From Methylobacterium mesophilicum (GTDB lineage Bacteria; Pseudomonadota; Alphaproteobacteria; Rhizobiales; Beijerinckiaceae), in contig NZ_BPQU01000014.1 of NCBI RefSeq assembly GCF_022179445.1, positions 1 through 64,000 on the forward strand: a DNA stretch of 64,000 nt, written 5' to 3'. Each line of letters opens with the position of its first letter. Position 1 is the stretch's first letter. The notes beneath the pieces were generated by a model, which saw nothing but the letters and a program-made list of their open reading frames with translations, was not told where the DNA came from and made no database searches. A program made the position numbers and the translations under genes. This document shows positions 25,260 through 33,874 of the stretch, piece after piece.

Positions 25260-26687
25260 TCAGGATCGGCCAGCGTTTTCCGACATTGTGGCGGCGGCCG
25301 CTGTCAGGCCCCACCGAACGAGAGCTTGCGCGTCTTGTGCCGACTTAGCTTCCGCGTAGCATCGCAGTTCAGGGGCATTGCCCGAGGCCCGAAAATGGAT
25401 TGTCCGTCCGCCGTCGAGGCTGATTCTGATCCCGTCCTGCTGGTCGACCGCGTGGGGTGATCCGATTGGTCGGAGGAACTGGGCTCGGAAGCTTTCATCG
25501 CTGAGCTGGCCGAGAAACGCGCTGCTTTGCTCGGAGGACGTGTTCGGGAGTCGGTCGCTCGCCATCTCGCCCACGTCTAGCGATGCGACGAGATCAGCCA
25601 GCGCGGTGCCCGCCTCCCGCGCCGCGGTGAGTGTGGCCAGGATGGGGAGCATCGCGTCCCGTGTCGGCAGGGCGGCCAGGTTCTCGCCGCCGATGGTGAT
25701 GTCCGAGCCGAGCAAGAACCCGCCGTTTGCCTCAAAGCCGGCAACGGCCCCTGCCCCGGCCGCCTTTGCCTGCTCCATGCCGGCGATGACGAAGGGCGAG
25801 CCCACCTTGGTGCGCACGACTTGACTGAAGCCGCCGGACCGCTCCAGCGCTGAGCCGGCTGTGACCGGTACCACGACTGCGTCGATGCCAAGGAAGCGCG
25901 CGGTGATCAGCCCGAGCACGTCTCCACGCACGATCCGTCCCGCCCCATCGGCCACCAGAGGCCGGTCCGCGTCGCCATCGGTGGTCACCAGCGCGTCGTA
26001 ATCGCCCGACGCCATGACCTTGGTGATGAAGGCGATATCCTCGGGCCGATGCGCCTCCGTATCGATCGGCACGAACGTGTCCGAACGGCCAATCGGCTCG
26101 ACGTTCGCCCCGAAGCTCGTGAGCAACTCGGTCATCAAGTCGCGCGCGACCGAGCTCTGCTGATAGACCGCGATGCGCATGCCCTTCAGCGTCTCGGGCG
26201 AGAACGCATCGCTGTAGCGCCGGTGGTAGCGCTCGACCGCCTGGGGTTCTGGGGTTGCGGGGACGGATGTCGGCATCTGGCCAACTGCCGTGATGTCGCC
26301 CAGGGCGGCCAGGATCGCGATCTCATCGTCTTTGGTGATCTCGCCGTCGGGCCGATAGAATTTCAGACCGTTGCGGTCTTCCGGGATATGGCTGCCCGTG
26401 ACCATGACGGCGTAGGCACCGCGCCGGATTGCCTCGAGTGCGAGGGCTGGGGTCGGGAGGGCACCGCAATCGATCGCCGTAAAACCGGAGGCCGCTGCGG
26501 CGCTCGCCACCGTCGCGGCGATGCCTGGGCTGCTGTCGCGCAAGTCACGGCCGATCACGACCGCGCGGGGGCCACCGTCTGCCGAGACAGATCGGAAGAA
26601 CGCGCTGGCGTACGCGTAGCTCGGCCAGCCCACGAGGTCCGTCACGAGGCCCCGCAGGCCACTGGTGCCGAATTTTAAACTGCTCAC
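25260..26687 (-). CDS. manB: phosphomannomutase / phosphoglucomutase
   Basis: Converts mannose-6-phosphate to mannose-1-phosphate, the precursor of GDP-mannose. 475 residues, alpha-D-phosphohexomutase superfamily. Features: KFGTSGLRGLVTD at the N-terminus; the phospho-serine loop MVTGSHIPEDRNGLKFY with catalytic S99; the metal-binding loop TDGDADRPLVADG near 236-248; the sugar-binding region GGFLLGSDIT near 320; and the C-terminal phosphate loop FRASGNAPELR. The serine loop has S-H-I-P instead of the commoner S-H-N-P, seen in some phosphomannomutases. It would feed ManC, Gmd and the Rmd-like reductase encoded at 48-51 kb. Confidence 0.88.
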   Translation of the reverse strand: MSSLKFGTSGLRGLVTDLVGWPSYAYASAFFRSVSADGGPRAVVIGRDLRDSSPGIAATVASAAAASGFTAIDCGALPTPALALEAIRRGAYAVMVTGSHIPEDRNGLKFYRPDGEITKDDEIAILAALGDITAVGQMPTSVPATPEPQAVERYHRRYSDAFSPETLKGMRIAVYQQSSVARDLMTELLTSFGANVEPIGRSDTFVPIDTEAHRPEDIAFITKVMASGDYDALVTTDGDADRPLVADGAGRIVRGDVLGLITARFLGIDAVVVPVTAGSALERSGGFSQVVRTKVGSPFVIAGMEQAKAAGAGAVAGFEANGGFLLGSDITIGGENLAALPTRDAMLPILATLTAAREAGTALADLVASLDVGEMASDRLPNTSSEQSSAFLGQLSDESFRAQFLRPIGSPHAVDQQDGIRISLDGGRTIHFRASGNAPELRCYAEAKSAQDAQALVRWGLTAAAATMSENAGRS

Positions 26688-27012
26688 GGAATTTCCATCG
26701 ACCTGGCGCTCGGATGCGCCCCGGTGGATTAATGCCGCGTATCGCGTTTCATCACAACGTCCGAACTACGTATGCGGAGTCTAACGCGGACAAGTGGAAA
26801 CATCCTGCATCGAGCGAGGAATCGAGAGACACTGTCGGCCTATGAAGACCCGACGCAAGCTACGATCCGAGATGCCAGCAACGTCAGCGCAACGCGATAG
26901 CTGTGCTGTGCTCACTACGGATCGGTAAAAAGGGAGGTGCTCGCTATGCGGCTATCTCACCGCGTTCATAGGAATAGCGCGGAAAGGTTTTTATCCCTAC
27001 GATTAGCAAATA
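26688..27012. other. intergenic, nothing recognised
   Basis: About 325 bp between two minus-strand genes. No repeats or RNA features beyond ordinary upstream sequence were seen. Confidence 0.3.
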
Positions 27013-29160
27013 TCACAGCTGAAGCGCACTGTCCGTGAGCCAACGCTGCCACATGCTCCTAAAAGCTGAGCCGACATCATCAGTGAAGCCGCGGTGATCC
27101 ATAAGCGGACTGGCCTGCATACGTTCGCGTAGACAACTCCGGATCGAGCGAAGGCGAATGCGGTCGTAGGCGAGATCTCGAGCGATTGCAACATAAGCGT
27201 CCGGGCTATCAGCGATTAAATCCGGAAGTCCGACCGACGTGAGAACTAAGACGCCGTGGCGTGCCACCGCATGTCCGCCGCGCAACGTTACAAACGGCAC
27301 GCCCATGGATAGTGTGTCATAACTCGTCGTGCCTCCGTTATACGGATATGGGTCCAGGGCGATGTCTACTTGATGGTAAAGTTCATAATAGTCAGCATTG
27401 ACGCGCGGCTGGAAAATTATTCGATCGAGCGGCATCCCGTTTGCGCTAAGACGTTCCTCGACAGCTCTGCGGATATCTGGATCCGCGATGTCTCCCACCA
27501 CCATGAACAGGCGAGCATCTGGCACCGCCGCCATGATCCGTGCCCAAGTTTGCAGTGCCTCATTACTAATCTTAGTCAGGCGGTTGAAGCACCCGAACGT
27601 GACGTAGCTAGTATCCTCGGAGGGGGCTCGCTCGCGCACCGGCGGCAGATAATCGGGACTCCCGTAGGTTACCCAAACCTTCGGCAACCGCCAAAGTTTC
27701 TCCGTGTGCAGGGCCTCGGCTGACCCGATCGGATCGATGAGTGAATCAGACAACCGATAATCGATCGCTGTCAGTCCAGTGGTTGCGGGGTGCCCGATCC
27801 AGCTGACCTGAACGGGCGCGGGCTTGCGCGCGAACACCAGCAGGCGGTTGCCGGCGCTGTGCCCGGAAAGGTCGACAAGGATGTCTACTGCGTCGCGCTC
27901 GATCAGGTCGGCAGTCTCGTCGTCGTCTAGCCCTGCTATGTTATGCCAGCGATCAAACAAAGGGTGCAGCCGCTCTGACACAGCGTCCTCGCTGGCGTGC
28001 GTCATGTAGGCGAAAGTCGTGAAGCTCGCCCGGTCGACGGCACGCAGGTAGGGCTCAAAAAAGCGGACCAGGGCATGGTTGCAGAAGTCACCCGAGACGA
28101 ATCCAATACGTAGGGGGCGATCTGGATCGCGATCATTGGAGAACGGCCGTCGGCGCAGGAGCGGATCCGCAAAGCGTTGGCCGAATGCCCGCGCGTCCGC
28201 GGCGTATTCCTCGGCCGGCACATCGGCGGAATAGAGCTTGGCGAAAAGCCGATTGGAGGCGACGAACAGCTTGGAGGGATCGAGTGCGAGCGCCCGGTCG
28301 AAGGCTTCGACCGCCTCGCCGAGGCGACCGAGAGCCAGCAGGGCGCTGCCGCGGTTGCTATGCGCGCCGGCATTTCCGGGCTCCAGGACGATCGCCCGCT
28401 CAGCGTGCCGCAGAGCCTCGCCGTATCGGAATCGACGTTGATATACGCCCGCGATGTTGGCATGTGCCATCGCCAGGTCCGGATCGAGTTCGAGCGCCTT
28501 CTCCAGTGCAGAGATAGCACCGTCATGATCACCACGGTTGGTGAGAACCGAGCTAAGTCCACTGTAGAACAGAGCGTTCTTCGGCTCGCGGTATATCGCG
28601 ATGCTGATCAAGTCGAAGGCCAGCTCAGCTCGATTCGTCCGGGCAGCGACTGCTCCAGCAAGATAGGTCGCGTATGCGTGATGCTCATCGAGAAGAATGA
28701 CAAGGTCAATCAGTGCATCCGCCTCTTGGAACTTGCCAAGATCGTAGCGGGATTGCGCAGCCATGACGGTGCGCGCAACGAACGCTTTTGTGAGCGCCAG
28801 CGACTCTGAGCCGAAAGTTTGGGTCTTATATTTCTCCAGGATCGAGCGTGCATCAGGCAGCCTCAAGCCAGCGAGCAGCGCCGAGGCCAAAGCGAGCCAA
28901 TAAGCCGGCTTCTCGGGAGCGCCTCTGAGTGCGGTGATAAAGTGCGTGACGGCTTTCTCAGGCGCGCTAGCGGCCAGGAGCTGGCCGAGCTCGTAATGCG
29001 CCTCAGGGTGGTTCGGTTCGGCGCCGAGCACACGGCTAAGGTTGTTGCGCGCCCGATCATTTCGGCCAGCGGCGCGGTGGTCACGTGCTTTCGCGAGAAA
29101 GCGCTGGGCCGTGCCACCTTGGGCAGAGCGGCCTGCTCGTCCGCCGTGATGATCGAGCAT
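27013..29160 (-). CDS. TPR protein with GT41 (O-GlcNAc transferase/SPINDLY-like) domain
   Basis: 715-residue protein. The N-terminal half (about residues 30-320) is a tetratricopeptide array, e.g. HPEAHYELGQLLAASAPEKA and the canonical GDHDGAISALEKALELDPDL and RYGEALRHAERAIVLEPGNA. The C-terminal half is a GT41 catalytic region: RPLRIGFVSGDFCNHALVRF near 368, the RDAVDILVDLSGHSAGNRL block, VQVSWIGHPATTGL near 460, the nucleotide-binding YVTFGCFNRLTKIS near 525, and ALDPYPYNGGTTSYDTLSMGVPFVTLRG near 615. Such enzymes put a sugar on Ser/Thr of proteins. The start at 29160 has AGAAGGG 7 nt upstream. A flagellin gene lies 8 kb away and is a possible acceptor, but that is inference. Confidence 0.87.
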   Translation of the reverse strand: MLDHHGGRAGRSAQGGTAQRFLAKARDHRAAGRNDRARNNLSRVLGAEPNHPEAHYELGQLLAASAPEKAVTHFITALRGAPEKPAYWLALASALLAGLRLPDARSILEKYKTQTFGSESLALTKAFVARTVMAAQSRYDLGKFQEADALIDLVILLDEHHAYATYLAGAVAARTNRAELAFDLISIAIYREPKNALFYSGLSSVLTNRGDHDGAISALEKALELDPDLAMAHANIAGVYQRRFRYGEALRHAERAIVLEPGNAGAHSNRGSALLALGRLGEAVEAFDRALALDPSKLFVASNRLFAKLYSADVPAEEYAADARAFGQRFADPLLRRRPFSNDRDPDRPLRIGFVSGDFCNHALVRFFEPYLRAVDRASFTTFAYMTHASEDAVSERLHPLFDRWHNIAGLDDDETADLIERDAVDILVDLSGHSAGNRLLVFARKPAPVQVSWIGHPATTGLTAIDYRLSDSLIDPIGSAEALHTEKLWRLPKVWVTYGSPDYLPPVRERAPSEDTSYVTFGCFNRLTKISNEALQTWARIMAAVPDARLFMVVGDIADPDIRRAVEERLSANGMPLDRIIFQPRVNADYYELYHQVDIALDPYPYNGGTTSYDTLSMGVPFVTLRGGHAVARHGVLVLTSVGLPDLIADSPDAYVAIARDLAYDRIRLRSIRSCLRERMQASPLMDHRGFTDDVGSAFRSMWQRWLTDSALQL

Positions 29161-29827
29161 TCCTGAGCCCTTCTTTGATCCGCAACTCTCCGGCAAGAAG
29201 GTTAACATTATATGAACTCAGTTAATTCTGTGCGCAACGAGGCGATCATCTTGCGACTGCACCGTGCCTGACGGTCTACAAGTGCAAGCTCAATGCCGAG
29301 CGCTACAAGATCAGCATTTAGCGAAAAGATAGTCAGGGCAGTTTGCTGAGGTCCGCTTCATCCCCGCGGTCTCAAGCACCAAATGGTAACTGGGTTCGTT
29401 TTGCCAAAAACAGCGAGGAAGATGGACGTCGTTTGAAGCCTTGTCGTTAAGTTGCGTAAAGTCGATTAGAGTATTTGTTTGGATTTGGTGTGGGATACGG
29501 CGCGCGTTACAGTTGAGACGTGCTCCGCGATTGTATTTCGTGTTAATTTGGTTTGGCGATACAAAGCTTTTAGGAGGCTGGCCAATTAGATCCGTTTGGG
29601 GAAGGACTAGGGTTCGAATGTTTTGAGTCAGGTTAGATGCTAGAAGTGATTGATAAAATTACCCCGGGTGTATATACTGCCGGTGTTGCGTGCATCCGAT
29701 AATTTTTATATAACGCCATATACCAGTTGTGCGTCAAAAACTTTGTGTAAATTTATCATGTCATTCAAATATTCAGACGACGTGGTCAAAATCGTTCTCA
29801 CCTTTACACATCGTCACGATAAAATAG
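29161..29827. other. intergenic, AT-rich, no gene recognised
   Basis: About 670 bp. The stretch from 29400 to 29827 is markedly AT-richer than the flanks and has only short frames with unlikely composition. It may be decayed foreign DNA. Confidence 0.35.
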
Positions 29828-30268
29828 CTATGAATCATTGAGTCGACGAATTGCGAACTTCCGTCGCGACAAGGCCCGGCGTTCGTACCGATCCAGTTTT
29901 TCAAGCTGCTCGAAGAGTTCGAGAAGAAGCTCGGCAGCTGGACGATCCTCGTCCCCCGTTCTGTCGTCTAGAGCAAGTGGGGTGTTGCGTAGCAACGCGG
30001 TCTTAGATCCGCGGACTCGCTGGAGCTGAAGCTGCGCTTCGGCAACTTCTCGAGCAGCCAGTAGAGCGGCTGCACCGGCGTGATGCTCATCTACGATCAG
30101 CTGAGCGAGACCCTCGATTTCCCTCGATGTCTCTGGATTAAGGTCCGTCGCCGAGAGGCCGTGCTTCCGCGCATTTTGTTTTGAGCGGATCTTGCCGGCC
30201 CGTGTGCGGGGGCCGGTGCTGGCCTGAGCGTTGCGGCGATTGGCATGCTTGGCGGCCTCAGAGGTCAT
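29828..30268 (-). CDS. conserved hypothetical protein of mobile-element type
   Basis: 146-residue basic protein. The N-terminal segment STGPRTRAGKIRSKQNARKHGLSA (here interrupted in the quote: STGPRTRAGKIRSKQ then NARKHGLSA) is a well-known signature of small unknown proteins that sit in prophages and other accessory islands. The rest is helical, with LDRYERRALSRRKFAIR at the C-terminus, suggesting nucleic-acid contact. It is the last gene of the minus-strand cluster that starts at 32489, 27 bp after the HNH-containing frame. No function known. Confidence 0.7.
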   Translation of the reverse strand: MTSEAAKHANRRNAQASTGPRTRAGKIRSKQNARKHGLSATDLNPETSREIEGLAQLIVDEHHAGAAALLAAREVAEAQLQLQRVRGSKTALLRNTPLALDDRTGDEDRPAAELLLELFEQLEKLDRYERRALSRRKFAIRRLNDS

Positions 30269-30295
30269 CGCGACGTCAATCCTCGGAACGGCACG

Positions 30296-31513
30296 TCATG
30301 AGATATCCGCGTCGTCTGCATCGAGAACGCTGACAGTGGCGGTGCGCACCTGTTGGGCGAAGCTTGCCCGCTTGCGCTCGATCTCGCGTAGGAGCGCGTC
30401 CCGGCGCTGGTCAGCCATCGACACGAGCCTGTCGATCCGCTCAATCGCTGGCAGGCTCAGTATAAAGGCATGTGCCGTTACATCCTCCGCCGTGAGACCT
30501 CGCTTTTGAAGCAGTGCGTCAACCTCATTTTTCTTGGCCTCATTATTGATCACCCAACCTGTGGCAAGTGCATCGGCCGATGGTGCTCCAATGATCTTAT
30601 CTATGCCCATCGGGTCCGCATTCTGCAGGGCGGGGCTGATCAACTCCTCGGCAGCTTTCAGCCGAGCCTGCACCAAAATTTGACGGCGCCAGCGGCGAAG
30701 CCGTTTCGCCTCCCAAATAAGGTCGACAACGTCCTTGACCCAGATCGCCTCGATCACATCGACGGGCTTGACCTGCTGGACGATGCTGCGCAGGAGCGCG
30801 TCGTACTGGTCTGTGACTTCGCCCGGCAGGAGTGGCCGCTCGTCGAATAGGAAGGCGAGATGGGCAGGGATATCCGGCCTCACTTCGCCTGATTCGGCTG
30901 CATCAACATTCGGATTGGGAATTACTTCACGTGTGCGCAGCCGCGGTTGATTCGTCATCTGACTTTTCGTCCTTGCCCCGTGAACCTTAGCTGAGCGTGC
31001 AGGTCGAGCACAAAGCCGATCACCTGACCCAACCGTCGAAACCGTTGACAGTGGTGTCGGATTGAAGTGCAAGGCCTCCTCCGGCCCCGACTCGAGCTTC
31101 GCCTTGCTGGAACGATGAGCGGCCGGATCGCGACGGACCACCGTGCCGTTGACCTTTCGCTTGAGGGGGCCTGCCCGCGAACCCGGCAGCGGTCGAGCGA
31201 CGACGGCGGCGCCCAAATGGCGGATCTTCTGCCGCTTCGCCTCGGCGGCCCGGGCGTTATCATCACGCGTCTTTTCTTGACCGCAAGCCTCATGCGCAGG
31301 GCCCATGTTGTCGATGTCATCCATCCCGCCGAGCTCAAGGGCTCGGATGTGTTCGACGATCCAGCGCTCGCGCACGCCGTCGATCCGCCGATCACAGATG
31401 ACACAGGTGCCGCCAGTCCTCTCCCAGGCCTGAAGCCTGCGGCGGCCCGACAGGGACCGGCGTCGCGTCGTGCCGACGTCCTCAAGAACGACGTACGGCA
31501 TCGCCACGCCCAT
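30296..31513 (-). CDS. HNH endonuclease joined in frame to a second unknown protein
   Basis: 405-residue open frame made of two parts. Residues about 5-110 form an HNH nuclease: SLSGRRRLQAWERTGGTCVICDRRIDG with the first zinc Cys pair, the catalytic IVEHIRALELGG and NMGPAHEACGQEKTRDD with the final His and Cys. Residues 186-405 start again with a normal start codon (ATG 30958, with AAGGA upstream) and form a charged helical protein (AIWVKDVVDLIWEAKRLRRW; LKAAEELISPALQNADPMGI). The linker 125-185 has random-looking composition. Either this is one fusion protein or, more likely, two genes whose separating stop has been lost. It overlaps the upstream small gene by 32 bp. ATG 31501 (MPYVVLEDVG) is an alternative start. 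Confidence 0.7.
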   Translation of the reverse strand: MGVAMPYVVLEDVGTTRRRSLSGRRRLQAWERTGGTCVICDRRIDGVRERWIVEHIRALELGGMDDIDNMGPAHEACGQEKTRDDNARAAEAKRQKIRHLGAAVVARPLPGSRAGPLKRKVNGTVVRRDPAAHRSSKAKLESGPEEALHFNPTPLSTVSTVGSGDRLCARPARSAKVHGARTKSQMTNQPRLRTREVIPNPNVDAAESGEVRPDIPAHLAFLFDERPLLPGEVTDQYDALLRSIVQQVKPVDVIEAIWVKDVVDLIWEAKRLRRWRRQILVQARLKAAEELISPALQNADPMGIDKIIGAPSADALATGWVINNEAKKNEVDALLQKRGLTAEDVTAHAFILSLPAIERIDRLVSMADQRRDALLREIERKRASFAQQVRTATVSVLDADDADIS

Positions 31514-31718
31514 CTTGAGGGTTCGGCCGGACAGCGAGCGCTTTGAGCGCCCGATTCGTTAGCCCCTCCCAATCCCACAGGAGTTGCTCATAGCGTTCGA
31601 TCAGGGCCCTCAGCTCTGCGTCGTCCTCCCGGGCGACGAGCTTCACTTGAAGGGCTAATGACGCCACTGTTGGGCGTGCATGGTCATCCGCGCGACGGCG
31701 CGGTCTCTTCTGAGCCAT
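31482..31718 (-). CDS. small basic hypothetical protein upstream of HNH nuclease
   Basis: 78-residue protein with a basic N-terminus (MAQKRPRRRADDHARP) and a helical acidic middle (VAREDDAELRALIERYEQLL, about residues 26-45). ATG 31718 has GAGG 7 nt upstream; the longer frame to 31871 is rejected on composition. It overlaps the HNH gene start and is likely co-translated with it. It could be a DNA-binding partner, but no domain is recognised. Confidence 0.6.
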   Translation of the reverse strand: MAQKRPRRRADDHARPTVASLALQVKLVAREDDAELRALIERYEQLLWDWEGLTNRALKALAVRPNPQDGRGDAVRRS

Positions 31719-31951
31719 GGTTTGCCTCGCTGCTGAATTGGGGGACGAGACGCTGGGTGCGGGTTCGCTGCCCGTGCCAGGTCGAGTTGTCGTGTCAGCG
31801 TGCTGCCGCGGATTGAGCCGTCCGCCATGTCCCACGGCCCGCAGTGGACTGGCTGACGGGAATGCGGGCACAAGTCATCGTTCGCGCCCCGAATGGGGCT
31901 CGTGGCGGTCGGTCGAAGGTAAGGGTGAAGGTGGCGTCGGTCGGAGACCGG

Positions 31952-32176
31952 TTAGGCCTGCGAGGCGCTCAGAACGCCGGGGAAGCGGGTACGGAGCGTC
32001 CGTGCGTGGTCGATGGCCCAAGTGTGACGCTGGCGTAGGTCTGCGGGATCGCCGTCGGCGCGGATGAGGCGGACGCGGTACGCGGCGGCCAGGACGAGAC
32101 AGGTTGCGTGATCCTCCCGAGCGTGGGCGAGACGCTGGGTTGGCGAGCGCAGGACCAGAGGAAGTGCGTGGTTCAT
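31952..32176 (-). CDS. small hypothetical protein of the HNH cluster
   Basis: 74-residue basic protein (QRLAHAREDHATCLVLAAAY at about 14-33; HTWAIDHARTLRTRFPG near 50-66). The ATG at 32176 has a strong GAGGGGAGGGG site just upstream. It starts 13 bp after the stop of the previous gene, so the two form one transcript. Unknown function. Confidence 0.55.
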   Translation of the reverse strand: MNHALPLVLRSPTQRLAHAREDHATCLVLAAAYRVRLIRADGDPADLRQRHTWAIDHARTLRTRFPGVLSASQA

Positions 32177-32189
32177 GGGCCCCCTCCCC

Positions 32190-32489
32190 TCAGTGTGCGG
32201 CCATGTGACGGGCGAGCTTGGCGGCGCCCCAGGCCGCCTTGAGCGCCACCGACATGGCGTCGGTCCAGGAGCAGCCGTACCGCGCCTGATGGAGGTGTGC
32301 GGCCTTGCCTGCAGCCCGCATGATGGCGGACCGATCGAACTTGCCTGCGACGGCCAGTGGGCGACGGTCGTAGCGGACGGTCAGGTTGATGGACGCTTTG
32401 GCGGCGAGTAGGCCGGCCGGGATCTTGGCGCGGTCGTCACGAATGTCGCGGAGGGCGGCGGTCCAGGAGATGCGGCGTTGGAGAGACAT
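32190..32489 (-). CDS. hypothetical protein, first gene of the HNH cluster
   Basis: 99-residue basic, alanine-rich helical protein (MSLQRRISWTAALRDIRDDR; SAIMRAAGKAAHLHQARYGC). It is first in the minus-strand series and diverges from an XRE-family regulator gene across an 89-bp region containing a repeated motif. No family recognised; the C-terminus (AAWGAAKLARHMAAH) is helical. Confidence 0.6.
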   Translation of the reverse strand: MSLQRRISWTAALRDIRDDRAKIPAGLLAAKASINLTVRYDRRPLAVAGKFDRSAIMRAAGKAAHLHQARYGCSWTDAMSVALKAAWGAAKLARHMAAH

Positions 32490-32500
32490 AGGGTAAGCCT

Positions 32501-32578
32501 TGGTGGTGTAAAAATCACCACTAACGGTAACTGCGTCACCTGTTTGGAGTCAAGCACATTCGGTAATAAAATCACCAC
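32501..32578. promoter_or_regulatory. repeated operator-like motif in a divergent promoter region
   Basis: The 11-mer AAAATCACCAC occurs twice in direct orientation (32511-32521 and 32568-32578), 57 bp apart. The first copy is also the right arm of an inverted repeat (GTGGTG-7 nt-CACCAC, 32503-32521). The second copy abuts the ATG of the XRE regulator. This suggests autoregulation by that protein and no classical ribosome site for it. Confidence 0.55.
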
Positions 32579-32812
32579 ATGAAGCCGTTTCAATGCCGAA
32601 TGGCCCGGGCTGCGCTCGGATGGACCACCCAGGATCTTGCACGTGAAGCCAGCGTGGGCGCTAATACGATCAATCGGTTTGAGGCGGGCCAAGATGCTCG
32701 ATTAAGCAGCGTCGAGAAAATTCGAACCGCTCTCGAAGCCGCCGGCCTGGAGTTTATCCCTGAGAATGGCGGCGGAGCCGGGATCCGGTTTCGGGAGCGG
32801 AATGCGCGGTGA
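32579..32812 (+). CDS. XRE-family helix-turn-helix regulator
   Basis: 77-residue DNA-binding protein consisting only of a lambda-repressor-like HTH: MARAALGWTTQDLAREASVGANTINRFEAG (helices 1-4, about residues 8-37; shown here in part), then LSSVEKIRTALEAAGLEFIPENG. This is the small Cro/XRE form often controlling mobile or toxin-antitoxin genes. There is no Shine-Dalgarno sequence before the ATG; instead the motif AATAAAATCACCAC touches the start codon. It diverges from the HNH cluster and probably represses both itself and that cluster. Confidence 0.85.
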   Translation: MKPFQCRMARAALGWTTQDLAREASVGANTINRFEAGQDARLSSVEKIRTALEAAGLEFIPENGGGAGIRFRERNAR

Positions 32813-32953
32813 CGCACCTTGCCGAGTTTTAGCTACCACTACGGCAGCAGGTACGAGCCATGCCGCGCTGATTGGTGGTCACAATCTCTGGCGGGGAAAC
32901 TTTGCTTGGACGCGCATGAACCGCTGAATCAGCATCGCCCGGCGGAAGGCGTT

Positions 32954-33370
32954 TTAGATCCGGAACTCCACTGCGCCGGCCGGAAAAATCTCTGCCACCC
33001 GGGTCTCTTGTTCTCGGAGATCCCAGAGCCGGAGTTCCGCGTACTGGATCAGGAGGCTATTGCCCTGCGTGGCTACGTAGCAGTGCTCGAAGGCAAAGAG
33101 CACCGTATCGAGCTTCGGTCCCGCGCCTCGTGGATCCGTCTCGACCCGTTCGTCCGTCTCGGCGAGGACGTCCAATGTGATCGCTGTGTGACCGCTGGCG
33201 GGCATCGTGTCGAACGCGTTCACGAGCAAAGCGATCTCGTTATGGGTCAGCTTGAGGAGGAAGCAGAAGCGCTTCACCGGCTCGAACGCGTCTCCGACCG
33301 GGAAGGCAGGTAGCAGCGTGATTGAGAAGGGCCGTCCCTCCTCTGGCAGGCTGCGCAGGTGTCGGGACGG
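32954..33370 (-). pseudogene. 3' part of an unknown gene, cut by an IS5-type remnant
   Basis: The minus-strand frame from about 33370 to 32954 has protein-like composition: GRPFSITLLPAFPVGDAFEPV, LKLTHNEIALLVNAFDTMPA, then TAITLDVLAETDERVETDPR and LLIQYAELRLWDLREQETRV. About 130 residues of an otherwise unknown soluble protein remain. Its 5' end joins directly to transposase sequence without a start codon of its own, so it looks truncated by insertion or deletion. Confidence 0.55.
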
Positions 33371-33800
33371 CACGAAGGATATCGGTGAGTGCGGATCTTG
33401 GTCGTCTGGTTGCCGCGCGAGGGACCGACAGCCTCGCACGCGCCCCCCTTTCCGCCGTGGGCGGAGCGATGCATTCGCACATAGGTGCTGTAGATGGCTG
33501 TCGCCTCGCCCGACCATCCGGCTCTGCTCAGAGCGGCCAGGATGGCCTTCCATAAGCTCCGCCGTGACGAGCGATTGAAGCGGTTATAGACAGTGGTGCG
33601 CGGGCCATCAGCCACCAGGCAGTCGCGCCAGCGGCAGCCGGAGGTGAGCACGTGCAGGATGCCGGAGATGATCTACCGGTCGTCCTTGCGCGTCGGTCCG
33701 GGCTGATCTTTCGGTGTGAACGGTTCGATCACCGCCCACTGCGCATCCGAGAGCCAGAACGGGTCCGTTATCGCCGTCTCCGTGCTGCACGCGGCAACCT
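33371..33800 (-). mobile_element. IS5-family transposase remnant (IS427-like)
   Basis: Minus-strand translation gives LSDAQWAVIEPFTPKDQPGP, an in-frame stop, then ISGILHVLTSGCRWRDCLVA, TTVYNRFNRSSRRSLWKAIL and SRGNQTTKIRTH, the typical N-terminal half of IS5/IS427 transposases. A frameshift (continuing as SALTDILRAV) and loss of the DDE-containing C-terminal half follow. The element is dead. Confidence 0.75.
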
Positions 33801-33874
33801 AGAATCACATAATCATCAAGCTTGCAACAGCTAAGTGCGATTTATACCCTAGAAGCCAATCATAGGTATCGTCT

